A stretch of DNA of 42,697 bases from Mycobacterium sp. E796 (GTDB lineage Bacteria > Actinomycetota > Actinomycetes > Mycobacteriales > Mycobacteriaceae): contig NZ_LZKK01000113.1 of NCBI RefSeq assembly GCF_001672815.1, forward strand, positions 1 to 42,697, given 5' to 3'. Shown here piece by piece: positions 17,058-24,317 of the stretch. The notes below the pieces were generated by a model that made no database searches, was not told the origin of the DNA, and saw only the letters and a program-made list of their open reading frames with translations. The stretch's first letter is position 1. Every line of letters begins with the position of its first letter. Made by a program: the position numbers and the translations under genes.

Positions 17058-17792
17058 TTACTGTCGGGGGTTTCTGCCAGGCGACGAGGCCTCATCGCTG
17101 GTGTATCGGGTGGCGAACACTTCTGCCTGTGCCCGGGTGGCCTGTTCCGGCGACGACAAGCGCAGGAAGCCATTTTCCAGGCGATCAGCGAGGGTCTCGC
17201 CGACGTCTCCCACGAGTGCTTTTAGCTTGTCGTCCGTCTCTACCGCGTTGAGCTCTTTCAGGGCTTCGGCGGTCCCTTCGAGCACGGCGGTGAGCAACTT
17301 CGACGATGCCTGCTGGCGGGCCAGGTCGGCGATGACGAGTATCTCGTCTGCAAGCTCCGATTCGGTCATGCGGGCCGCATCTGATGACAGCTCGACGTCG
17401 CGGATCGTCCCGTCCATGGACGCGGTCACCGACACGGTCTCGGGGGGGTTGGTCACCGTGGTCAGCTTGAGCGGGGCCTCGTCGCCCATGGCGTTGGTTT
17501 CCGCGGCATCGCCGGTGTCGTCGGGCAGGATGTCGGCGGCGCGCGGATCGGTTGCGGTGTCGGCCAACTCGGCCGATTCGTCGACGAGCACCATGTCCAT
17601 CGCCGACTGCCCGGCGTTGTCGTCGCCGGACTCATCGCCGAAATCCAGGGCCGCACCGCTGTATTGGCCGGACTCGTCGCCGAAATTCAAGGGCGCGCCG
17701 CCGTCGTGGCCGGGTTCGTCGCCGAAATCCAGTGCATCGAAGTTGCTGCCGGCGTTGCCGGACCAGGGCTGTGTGGTGTCCACTTTGGGCAT
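17058..17792 (-). CDS. EspH2, EspH paralogue with repeated acidic N-terminus
   Basis: A 244-aa relative of EspH. The C-terminal part matches EspH at 35483-36094: LTTVTNPPETVSVTASMDG, MTESELADEILVIADLARQ and the ending AQAEVFATRYTSDE. EspH is a cytosolic partner needed for EspE secretion in M. marinum. The N-terminus differs: three tandem copies of an acidic unit (LDFGDEPG, LNFGDESG, LDFGDESG) encoded by 42-base repeats make the protein about 40 residues longer than its paralogue. AAGAAGG sits directly before the ATG. It lies between espF2 (66-base gap) and espL2 (9-base gap) in the second cassette. Confidence 0.85.
   Translation of the reverse strand: MPKVDTTQPWSGNAGSNFDALDFGDEPGHDGGAPLNFGDESGQYSGAALDFGDESGDDNAGQSAMDMVLVDESAELADTATDPRAADILPDDTGDAAETNAMGDEAPLKLTTVTNPPETVSVTASMDGTIRDVELSSDAARMTESELADEILVIADLARQQASSKLLTAVLEGTAEALKELNAVETDDKLKALVGDVGETLADRLENGFLRLSSPEQATRAQAEVFATRYTSDEASSPGRNPRQ
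17631..17730 (-). repeat. 42-base tandem repeats in espH2
   Basis: Units begin at 17631, 17673 and 17715 with TCRTCGCCGAAATYC-like cores on the plus strand, spaced exactly 42 bases apart. Each encodes an LDFGDE(P/S)G phrase within a 14-residue unit. The exact spacing keeps the frame and points to recent tandem duplication. Confidence 0.85.
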
Positions 17793-17858
17793 CCTTCTTT
17801 CTTAGCTTCTACAGGCAGTGGCCGGTGATTAAGAGCGTCGCGTCGATTACCGACGTGA

Positions 17859-18173
17859 TCATCTGGGAAGCATCTGCTTGTCGAGGTTCTCAGCGATCAC
17901 TGCGTCGGCTTTGCGGTACTCCTCGGCCGCTTTATTCAAGTTAGCGGCGAGAGCTATGGAGACCTGCCGCGTTAGCTCGGCCGCGTTATTGCGTGCATTT
18001 TCCATCTCGGTGTAGGCCACGTACGTGGCAGCACAGACCAGACCGTGTTCGTATAAGAACATCCCTCTGTCTTCGTTGGCTTTTGTTCTCGCAGTTGCCA
18101 TTTCGCCGGCAGCGTCCTCCTGCGCGGTCGCCAACTCTTCTACGTGCGATGGGACTACATGGAACTCTGTCAT
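17859..18173 (-). CDS. EspF2, EspC/EspF-family secreted substrate
   Basis: A 104-aa helical protein of the EspC/EspF (DUF2580) family, which resembles the PE half of a PE/PPE pair. The C-terminal secretion motif Y-x-x-x-D is YRKAD, followed by NLDKQMLPR. The EspF in the main operon (also 104 aa) ends NLDKQVLPQ. The N-terminal segment FHVVPSHVEELATAQEDAAG aligns with LTVTPDYLEKLAKSQDQAST of EspF. AGGA precedes the ATG. It lies directly downstream of espE2, and EspE/EspF-type pairs are thought to be exported together, so I infer that EspE2 is its partner. Confidence 0.87.
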   Translation of the reverse strand: MTEFHVVPSHVEELATAQEDAAGEMATARTKANEDRGMFLYEHGLVCAATYVAYTEMENARNNAAELTRQVSIALAANLNKAAEEYRKADAVIAENLDKQMLPR

Positions 18174-18240
18174 GGTTTTTCCTCGACGCTCACTTTCTTA
18201 CTTGGTCCTACTTGTCACGGGTTTGAATGCGCGAACGGCG

Positions 18241-19566
18241 TCACAAGACGCGCTCAACGGGGATCGGCTGCGGCTGTTCGGTGCCGCCCGCGGCGACATC
18301 GATGGGTGCACGCTCGGCCCCCTCGGCGCCCGCGGCCGCCCCATCCTCCGCGGTGGGGGCTTCCTCCGTCGCTGCCACCTCCTCGGCGGGTGCCGTCGCG
18401 GCCGTGCCCTGCGCGGGCGCTGCCGACTGTGCCATTGAGGTGATCTGATCAACGACGCCGACCGTGTCGCTGACAAGGCCTACGGTCACCGAGGCGTTCT
18501 CCGAGAACTGCGCGGCTTGCGCGGACGCTTGGGCGGCTTGTGCGGACGCTTGCGAGGCCCGGCTCGCCACCTGGCTCATGGTGGGCACCGGGTAGCCCGG
18601 GGTGGGTTCGGTTTCCGGCGCCTCGTCTTCCGGAACTGCCGCTGGTGAAGCGTCTGCTGAACGTCCCCCATCGCCGGTGCCGGTGGTGCTCGCAAGCAGG
18701 GGGGCGACTTGTTCGTCCGGACTGCCGGATGCCGTCGCCGTGCTGGGCGCAGTGCCTAACGGCGCACCGCCGGTGGGCCCGACGAACTCGCTAGTGAAGC
18801 TCGTTGGCGCAGCGGGTACCTCGATCTTGATCGGATTCTTGCGGAGCTGCTCCAACAGGGCGGCCGCATCATCAGCGATTTGCTCGTAATGTACCGTCTT
18901 TTTTGTAAGGCCCGGCCCAAATTCAATAGTCGAAAGGATCGCCATGTGCGAAAATTTGCCCGTGGCGGCAAGCGCGCCGGCATAAGCAGCGTAGGTTTGA
19001 ATGGTTTTCGCGGCCACCGGGTTATACAGCTCAAGGACTGCAGTAGTAATGACAAGAGCCAGGAGGATTGCAATTTCATAGTTGTAATGCAGGTGCGTCG
19101 CCTCAAGCTCATCCAACTCATTCGCGATTACCGCTGCCGCCTGCTTGTCAAGATTCTCCAAGTCCGACACCCGAGCCATTTGCTCGGCATTCCGCGCGTC
19201 GTATTCGTCCGCGGCAGTGCTGCCTGACCAATCCCTGGTATCCACGACGGCGTTGGTGAGGAATATATTGGCTGTGCGCCATGATTCCGCAGCGTCTTTG
19301 TATTTCTTTCCGTCATTTGATTTTCCCGTTAGAAACGCCAGGAGCGTAATGTAAGCGATGGCCCACCAGAGCGGATCTTGATTCGTTTTGTTCAGGGGCT
19401 TGCCACTCTGGCGCTCATAGCCCGACTTCGACTTGACGCAATAGCCGATCCATCCAGCTGTCATTATGCTGCTGTATGCAACTTTGTTAGGATCACCGGT
19501 GGCGCCGCCGACGGCAATGTCGACAATTGCAAACGGGCCCTTGAGAAGATCTGTTTGAAAAGGCAT
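18241..19566 (-). CDS. EspE2, EspE-family ESX-1 substrate
   Basis: A 441-aa EspE-like protein. It has W-x-G in TRDWSGSTAADEY, a hydrophobic region (EIAILLALVITTAVLELY) in the centre, an Ala/Gln/Ser-repeat helix (SQASAQAAQASAQAAQ) and the C-terminal tail GAERAPID, which is shared with the EspE of the main operon (GAERAPIDDT) and with M. tuberculosis EspE. I chose the ATG at 19566 (MPFQTDLLKG) because GAAGGA stands ten bases upstream; the frame extends to 19689 without a ribosome site. The DNA of its first half is unusually A+T rich: 19261-19380 is 58 of 120 G+C by my count, against 38 of 60 in a stretch of eccCa1. This suggests different ancestry from the main espE. Confidence 0.83.
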   Translation of the reverse strand: MPFQTDLLKGPFAIVDIAVGGATGDPNKVAYSSIMTAGWIGYCVKSKSGYERQSGKPLNKTNQDPLWWAIAYITLLAFLTGKSNDGKKYKDAAESWRTANIFLTNAVVDTRDWSGSTAADEYDARNAEQMARVSDLENLDKQAAAVIANELDELEATHLHYNYEIAILLALVITTAVLELYNPVAAKTIQTYAAYAGALAATGKFSHMAILSTIEFGPGLTKKTVHYEQIADDAAALLEQLRKNPIKIEVPAAPTSFTSEFVGPTGGAPLGTAPSTATASGSPDEQVAPLLASTTGTGDGGRSADASPAAVPEDEAPETEPTPGYPVPTMSQVASRASQASAQAAQASAQAAQFSENASVTVGLVSDTVGVVDQITSMAQSAAPAQGTAATAPAEEVAATEEAPTAEDGAAAGAEGAERAPIDVAAGGTEQPQPIPVERVL

Positions 19567-19900
19567 CGTTGTGTATTCCTTCGCTAGTGCTATTAGCAGT
19601 TGAGAATTGCCGCAGGTGCGGTTTTTGGCAATTAGGAACGGGCTGATTACGGTAGAGCGTAACACCGCCCGACTCGGTCGGATATGCAATTTTTCTGTAG
19701 GGGGATAGGTTCACTGATTGATACGTGCACGCCACTGTGCAGATGCGGCAAGGTCACCTTTTGTTTGCATTTATTGCTGCCTCGGTCCGCCCGGCCGAAT
19801 TACGTGCGACGGGACATTGCGCGTCGGGACACGAAGACCTCCGAGTGATTAGTGCATTCGTCAACGGCTCGCACTTCACTCGGGGGCCTTCGCCGGGTTG
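19567..19900. other. Gap between espB2 and espE2
   Basis: A 334-base, relatively A+T-rich gap within the second cassette. I see no gene with a good ribosome site and no strong hairpin. A short inverted repeat (TGCAC at 19726-19730, GTGCA at 19737-19741) is too weak to call. It may hold a separate promoter for espE2-espF2-espH2-espL2, so the TetR operator upstream of espB2 need not control the whole cassette. Confidence 0.4.
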
Positions 19901-21373
19901 TCACGCCGCGTCGTGCTCGCCTTCGGGAAGGTCGTTGCGTCGACGATTCCCAATGACGGGGGCGGTCCAGGGCCGGTCCTCTTTGTAGAGGGCTTCGTCC
20001 TCCGTCGGGATGCGCTTTCCTTGCTTGCCGTTCTGGTTTTGACCCTGGCCGCCCATCGGCATGCCGCCCATGCCGCCACCCATGGCGGCACGCCCGCCCG
20101 GGGCCGCACCGACCAGGCCCGCGGAGGGCGCCGCACCGGTGGGTCGCGGCGCCGCTTCGGCTTCCACCGCGGGCTGCAGCGGCATCGACGGCATGCCGCC
20201 GCCCGCACCGCCCAACGAGGCCGGTTTGACTCCCGCCCCCTTCGACGGTGACGGGGCTGTCCACGGGTAGACGGGAGGGTCGGTCGGGGTCTGGTCGTTG
20301 GGTGTGTCCGCCGCGCCGGCCGACGAACCACCGGACCCACCGGTTGGGGCGTCGTAGGGCGACCCGTCCGAGGGGGTGTCGTCCGGGTTGTCGTCGGGTG
20401 GCTGCTCACCACCGGAGCCAGGTTCAGGTGCCGCTTTGACATAGGGAGGCCGTTGCGGATTGATCGGCGCCAAAGGCAAAGCCGCCCTACGCTCGTATTC
20501 GGCCATCACCCAATCCGACTTTGCCTGCATGTCCGCCCAGGCGTACCTCATATTGGTCTGTTGCTGTGGGGTGTAGGTGTCGTACTCCTTCTCGTACGCC
20601 ACCAGAAGGTTGTAGTTGACCGGTCCCCATATGTATCCGTGCCCCGTCTTTTCATCCATCCAAATGTGTTCGCCCTGATATCCGTTCGGGTAGAGGCGGG
20701 CGGGGGCATAACACCAGCGCTGCGCCGACGCAACGGTTCGGGCCTGGGTAGCCATGTTGGCGCACAAATTGGCCATTTGGACCAACCACTGCCGCTGGGC
20801 ATCCATGGCGTCCTCAAGGGCGGAAGCCGCATCGCCGTCGTAGTTTTCAAACGGCCGGAACCGGTCGGCGTTGCTCAGCAGCTTTTGCGAGTACGTAGTC
20901 CACGCCTCCGCAAAGTTGTCGAATGATACGCCCCTGTCACCGTTTTCGACGTCCCACGCTCGCTGTTTGAGGTCCTGGTACTGGTCGAAGGGACTCTCCG
21001 CCACCTGCGTCTCGGTCAGCACTACCTGGTCCAGGTCCTCATCCAAGGCCCGGGTCGACACCGACATCGACGTGCCGCTGTTGATCGCCGTCGCGGCGTT
21101 CTCGTCGACCTCCTCATAGGCTTTGGCCGCTTTCCTCATGTTCTCCGCCAGTTTCGGCCACTCCCGCTCGATGCCCGTGCGCAAGTACTGCCGAATGTTG
21201 CTGGCGGAGTAGCCAAGTTGGTTGTTCGCCGTGAGGACCATCGCAACCAGGCACGGCGGCTGGGGGTTGTCCATCGGCATGCCGGGTATCGGCGCCTCGA
21301 TCTCGTCGGCACGCTTCATCAGTTCGTCGTAGTCGACGTTGAGGGTCTGCGGCCCGCTCATGGTCTGTGTCAT
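19901..21373 (-). CDS. EspB2, second EspB paralogue
   Basis: A 490-aa EspB-family protein. It aligns along its length with EspB at 12862-14388: LNVDYDELMKRADEIEAPIP, the secretion motif YEEVD in KAYEEVDENAAT, RFRPFENYDGDAASALEDAM, a Pro/Asp-rich linker and the Gly/Met-rich tail ending YKEDRPWTAPVIGNRRR. Two differences stand out. The W-x-G turn reads NYDGDA, with Tyr in place of Trp, and there is no poly-proline run. AAGGAG lies ten bases before the ATG. It is the first gene of the minus-strand cassette and divergent from the TetR gene, with a palindromic operator over its likely promoter. Confidence 0.9.
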   Translation of the reverse strand: MTQTMSGPQTLNVDYDELMKRADEIEAPIPGMPMDNPQPPCLVAMVLTANNQLGYSASNIRQYLRTGIEREWPKLAENMRKAAKAYEEVDENAATAINSGTSMSVSTRALDEDLDQVVLTETQVAESPFDQYQDLKQRAWDVENGDRGVSFDNFAEAWTTYSQKLLSNADRFRPFENYDGDAASALEDAMDAQRQWLVQMANLCANMATQARTVASAQRWCYAPARLYPNGYQGEHIWMDEKTGHGYIWGPVNYNLLVAYEKEYDTYTPQQQTNMRYAWADMQAKSDWVMAEYERRAALPLAPINPQRPPYVKAAPEPGSGGEQPPDDNPDDTPSDGSPYDAPTGGSGGSSAGAADTPNDQTPTDPPVYPWTAPSPSKGAGVKPASLGGAGGGMPSMPLQPAVEAEAAPRPTGAAPSAGLVGAAPGGRAAMGGGMGGMPMGGQGQNQNGKQGKRIPTEDEALYKEDRPWTAPVIGNRRRNDLPEGEHDAA

Positions 21374-21398
21374 GGCAGATCATCTCCTTGACTTGTGA

Positions 21399-21404
21399 AC
21401 TGTA
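21399..21404 (-). promoter_or_regulatory. Candidate -10 element of espB2
   Basis: On the minus strand TACAGT fits the mycobacterial -10 pattern TANNNT. It would start transcription near 21392 and leave a 19-base leader holding the AAGGAG site of espB2. It overlaps operator 1 (21401-21418), so a bound TetR dimer would block it. Confidence 0.5.
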
Positions 21405-21418
21405 GTCATCTGTCTACA
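21401..21418. promoter_or_regulatory. TetR operator 1 (palindrome, espB2 side)
   Basis: TGTAGTCATCTGTCTACA is an 18-base palindrome of form TGTAG-N-CA-NN-TG-N-CTACA. Its reverse complement differs from operator 2 at a single position. It sits 28 bases upstream of the espB2 start. A TetR dimer is the natural ligand because the tetR gene adjoins it. Confidence 0.8.
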
Positions 21419-21430
21419 GCGCCTCGATGA

Positions 21431-21436
21431 TAGTGT
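21431..21436 (+). promoter_or_regulatory. Candidate -10 element of leaderless tetR
   Basis: TAGTGT fits TANNNT and lies at -12 to -7 relative to the tetR ATG at 21443. That is the spacing expected if transcription starts on the A of the start codon. No Shine-Dalgarno sequence precedes the ATG, which also points to a leaderless mRNA. Confidence 0.6.
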
Positions 21437-21451
21437 AGACACATGACTACA
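21434..21451. promoter_or_regulatory. TetR operator 2 (covers the tetR start codon)
   Basis: TGTAGACACATGACTACA is a palindrome of the same form as operator 1, 33 bases away. It spans the proposed transcription start and the ATG (21443), so binding should shut off tetR itself. Two operators, one over each divergent promoter, fit simple repression of both genes. Confidence 0.8.
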
Positions 21452-22021
21452 GCCGATGCAAGCCCCGACGGGAGAGAAGAATCCGCGCCCACCGGACGCG
21501 ACGAGGTGGTCGCCGCGATCCTCGACAGCGCCGCGGAGCTGTTCGAGCAACGCGGCCCGGCGGCAACCTCGATTCGGGACATCGCGGCACGGGCGCACGT
21601 CAACCACGGCCTCGTCTTTCGACACTTCGGCAACAAGGAACAGGTAGTGGCAGCCGTGCTCAACCATCAGGCCGCCAAACTCAGTGAGCTGATCGACGCC
21701 GGCGCGGAATTGCCCGAGATCGCCATCGCCGGTACCCGCCAACTGCGGGTGCTCAGCCGTGCGCTACTCGACGGCTATCCGGTGGCCGAACTGCAGACGA
21801 GCTTCCCGGCCGCCGTCCGCCTGCTCGACGAAGTGCGGCCCCTACACGACAGTGAAGACGCCGCCCGGCTGGCAACCGGTCACGCCGTCGCGCTGCTGTT
21901 GGGCTGGCAGCTGTTCGAACCGTTCATACGATCCGCGATCGGCCTACACGACCTGCCTGAAGACGCCTTGCGGCAGACCATCTTCACCGAAATGGGGAGG
22001 CTTACCCTCCCGCATGATTGA
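21443..22021 (+). CDS. TetR-family transcriptional regulator of the second Esp cassette
   Basis: A 192-aa TetR regulator. The N-terminal helix-turn-helix covers about residues 28-78, with TSIRDIAARAHVNHGLVFRH followed by FGNKEQVVAAVL, the standard TetR recognition-helix pattern. The rest is an all-helical ligand/dimerisation domain whose ligand cannot be predicted. The gene is divergent from espB2 with 69 bases between starts and two palindromic operators in that gap, so it probably represses itself and espB2 onward. The ATG at 21443 lacks a ribosome site and fits a leaderless transcript. It converges on espJ with a strong hairpin between. M. tuberculosis ESX-1 has no TetR gene at this position. 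Confidence 0.9.
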   Translation: MTTADASPDGREESAPTGRDEVVAAILDSAAELFEQRGPAATSIRDIAARAHVNHGLVFRHFGNKEQVVAAVLNHQAAKLSELIDAGAELPEIAIAGTRQLRVLSRALLDGYPVAELQTSFPAAVRLLDEVRPLHDSEDAARLATGHAVALLLGWQLFEPFIRSAIGLHDLPEDALRQTIFTEMGRLTLPHD

Positions 22022-22022
22022 G

Positions 22023-22046
22023 CCCTCAGAGGCGGATCTCTGAGGG
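22023..22046. terminator. Bidirectional hairpin between tetR and espJ
   Basis: CCCTCAGAG at 22023-22031 pairs perfectly with CTCTGAGGG at 22038-22046 around a six-base loop. It lies right after the tetR stop and includes the last codons and stop of espJ. No U-tract follows on either strand, as is common for mycobacterial I-shaped terminators. It probably serves both convergent genes. Confidence 0.6.
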
Positions 22047-22748
22047 TGCCGTCTCCGGGCGGATAGTCGGCTGGACGGGAACGGTCCCCGATGCCTGGTC
22101 GCCCGATGTGGCACCGTCGGAGAGCGATCCGGTTTGCGGGTCCTCTTCGGCGTCGGGCGTTTTCGTTTCGTCGACCAGCTGCGCGTCTTCGGACGGCGGG
22201 GCGGCGCCCGCGCTGCCCGCACTGCCGGCGGCGCCCTGGACGGTCGACATGACGGTCTGCATCTGCTGCGTGACGGGCGCCATCGCCCCCGCCATCGCGG
22301 CGAGCTGACCGACCTGGGTGGGCAGCTGATCGACTGCCGGCGTGGTGGGCTGGGGCGCGGGGTCGGGCGTGCCCGGCGTCTCACCGTCCGCCGGCTTGTC
22401 CGCGGTGGCGCCCACCGCTCCGTCCGCCGATGCGCCGCGCGCCGGATGCTCTCCGGCGGCAAGGAATCGGACGCCGCCGACGTGGTCGCCCAGCGTCCGA
22501 TCGGTCTCCGCGTACATGTTGGCCGCGGTGACGATGTTGGATCCCGTCGCCGTAAGAGCGGCTTTGGCATCGCTCAGGGTGTCAAGCACCGGTGATTCGA
22601 TAATCGGCAAGGTTTGATTGATGGCCGCCGACACCGCATCGGTTCCGCTCGCGAGGATTGGCGCCGGAGCTGCCGGAAAAACCAAGCCGCGCAACGTGTT
22701 CCCGGCGGCCTTCAGGCGAGGAGGATCAACCTCCAGGGGTTCAGTCAT
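22026..22748 (-). CDS. espJ: EspJ, ESX-1 secreted protein
   Basis: A 240-aa EspJ (280 aa in M. tuberculosis). The helical N-terminal domain carries the ESX secretion motif Y-x-x-x-D as YAETD near residue 81 (NMYAETDRTLGD). The rest is Pro/Ala-rich with a predicted helix (QLAAMAGAMAPVTQQMQTVM) and an acidic, disordered end. It lies 27 bases downstream of eccD1 and is the last gene of the main ESX-1 run. It is shorter than usual because the linker is reduced. Its stop codon lies in a hairpin shared with tetR. Confidence 0.85.
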   Translation of the reverse strand: MTEPLEVDPPRLKAAGNTLRGLVFPAAPAPILASGTDAVSAAINQTLPIIESPVLDTLSDAKAALTATGSNIVTAANMYAETDRTLGDHVGGVRFLAAGEHPARGASADGAVGATADKPADGETPGTPDPAPQPTTPAVDQLPTQVGQLAAMAGAMAPVTQQMQTVMSTVQGAAGSAGSAGAAPPSEDAQLVDETKTPDAEEDPQTGSLSDGATSGDQASGTVPVQPTIRPETAPSEIRL

Positions 22749-22775
22749 TCGCCGGATCCTCTTCGTCGTGCGGCA

Positions 22776-24317
22776 TCAGAATTGGATGTTGCGGACGATG
22801 TCATAGACGCCGGTGATCCACAGCAGCATGGGAAGGATCGCAGCGACCATAACGCCGTCGAACAATTCCAGAATCCGCTTCATCACCGGCGACACGCGCC
22901 GCACTCCGACGGTGGCCGCCACCACCGCCAGCGCGATCAGGCTTGCCGCGAGGTAGATGGTCAGGAACAGCCACGCGCTGGGCGGATACCAGATGCACAG
23001 CCTGGCTGTCACGCCGAGCGGAATGACGACCGTGGCCGCCAGCATCGCCCATGCGCACCACCGTTCCGCGTAGAGGCGCGACCTGAACCCACACGCAATC
23101 GTGACCAAACCGGCCACCACCAAGCTGTGCACAAAGAAGTGCCCGCGCACCACCACCGCGATGGCACCGGCCGCCAGAACCAGGGTGCCGGCCGCCACGA
23201 ACCCAATCAGCAGTTGCTTGGCCAGATTGCTGCGCTCCGTGAGCCGTACGGCGGACTGGGGTACCGATGCGATGATGGCCTGCCAGGTAGGCGTCTCCTC
23301 GCTGTCGGCCGCTTCGTGGCCCGCGACCGGATCAAGCAACTCCTCGTGTTCGACGGTCTCGCCGGGAGCCGGGATCGGCGGCAGGGCGATCCGCGCGACG
23401 GCGACGGTCAGTTTGGCCGCATTCGTGACGGTGAACAGCCCAAACACGATGGCCCCGGCCGGAACCCAGCGCTGCCATCCGTATCCGAACGCGACGGCGG
23501 CGGCGGTGACCGCGATCGCCGCGACGGCCGTGAACGCGGCAAGCTCGAAGCGCCGACGGGGTCCGCCGCGCGTCAGCAATGTCAAGAACAGAACCGCCGC
23601 GGCGGCCCCGGCGAGTTGCGGCGCTCCCAGCCAGCCGGCCCCGCGCGGCCGCGGGATCGCCAGCGCCACGGCGACGGTGATCAGGGGCAGCGCCGCCGCC
23701 AGGAGACTCTCCGAGAAGGTTGCACTCCGGTAAAACCTGTTTGCAGCCCAGCTGCCCACCAGCACGACGAGCCCGCCGATGCCCAGGGCCAGCGGCCACC
23801 ACAGGCGGTGCCCGGTGTTCCACCAGGCCAGCATCGCAATCGCGCTGACGACCAGGGTTACCAGCGGGATCCCCACTCCGACAAAGCGATTCAGCGCCGT
23901 GCGGTCGAACTGTGGTGATTCGTCGAGCACCGCGATGGCGTCGATGACGTCCTCGACGAGCGGCCGGTACCGCTCGGTGCGACTCACCGGCACCAGGGTC
24001 AGCAGCGAGCCGTCGACGACGACGGCCTCGTCGAGCGATTGGGCGGGTTTCAGCGGCGGGGCACCCGGGCGGGCGAACGTCCAGGTGCCCTGGGCGGCAA
24101 AGTCGAAGCCGGCCAAGACATCCGCCGGGGTGTCTTCCAGGAGGTCGGCCAGCACCGCGACGGTGTCGTCGATATAGGTCTCAATCGGCGCGGTGGAGGG
24201 CAGCACCACATCGGTCAGGCGCCTGCCGGTGAGGATCGTCACCCGCGTGGTCGCGGGCTTGGCCGGGGTCGCCGCAGCGGCCGCCGGGGCGGCTGCACTA
24301 GCGGTGGGTGCGCTCAA
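22776..24317 (-). CDS. eccD1: EccD1, ESX-1 membrane channel subunit
   Basis: A 513-aa EccD (511 aa in M. tuberculosis). An N-terminal ubiquitin-like cytosolic domain (about residues 25-115, starting RVTILTGRRLTDVVLPS) is followed by about eleven membrane helices, beginning GIPLVTLVVSAIAMLAWWNT and ending VMVAAILPMLLWITGVYDIV. EccD dimers line the membrane vestibule of the ESX core. The start is TTG at 24317, overlapping the espI stop as TTGA, so the two are translationally coupled. Confidence 0.95.
   Translation of the reverse strand: MSAPTASAAAPAAAAATPAKPATTRVTILTGRRLTDVVLPSTAPIETYIDDTVAVLADLLEDTPADVLAGFDFAAQGTWTFARPGAPPLKPAQSLDEAVVVDGSLLTLVPVSRTERYRPLVEDVIDAIAVLDESPQFDRTALNRFVGVGIPLVTLVVSAIAMLAWWNTGHRLWWPLALGIGGLVVLVGSWAANRFYRSATFSESLLAAALPLITVAVALAIPRPRGAGWLGAPQLAGAAAAVLFLTLLTRGGPRRRFELAAFTAVAAIAVTAAAVAFGYGWQRWVPAGAIVFGLFTVTNAAKLTVAVARIALPPIPAPGETVEHEELLDPVAGHEAADSEETPTWQAIIASVPQSAVRLTERSNLAKQLLIGFVAAGTLVLAAGAIAVVVRGHFFVHSLVVAGLVTIACGFRSRLYAERWCAWAMLAATVVIPLGVTARLCIWYPPSAWLFLTIYLAASLIALAVVAATVGVRRVSPVMKRILELFDGVMVAAILPMLLWITGVYDIVRNIQF

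Noticed and set aside
16686..18173. Idea that the second espL/espH/espF copies are decaying pseudogenes
   Set aside because: All have full-length frames, ribosome sites and intact core motifs, and no frameshift is seen.
19493..19735. 80-codon minus-strand frame upstream of espE2
   Set aside because: It overlaps the espE2 start in another frame, has no good ribosome site and no recognisable sequence.
22614..23918. 434-codon open frame on the plus strand
   Set aside because: It is antisense to eccD1, with Arg/Gln/Gly-rich composition typical of shadow frames in high-G+C DNA and no ribosome site or family motif.
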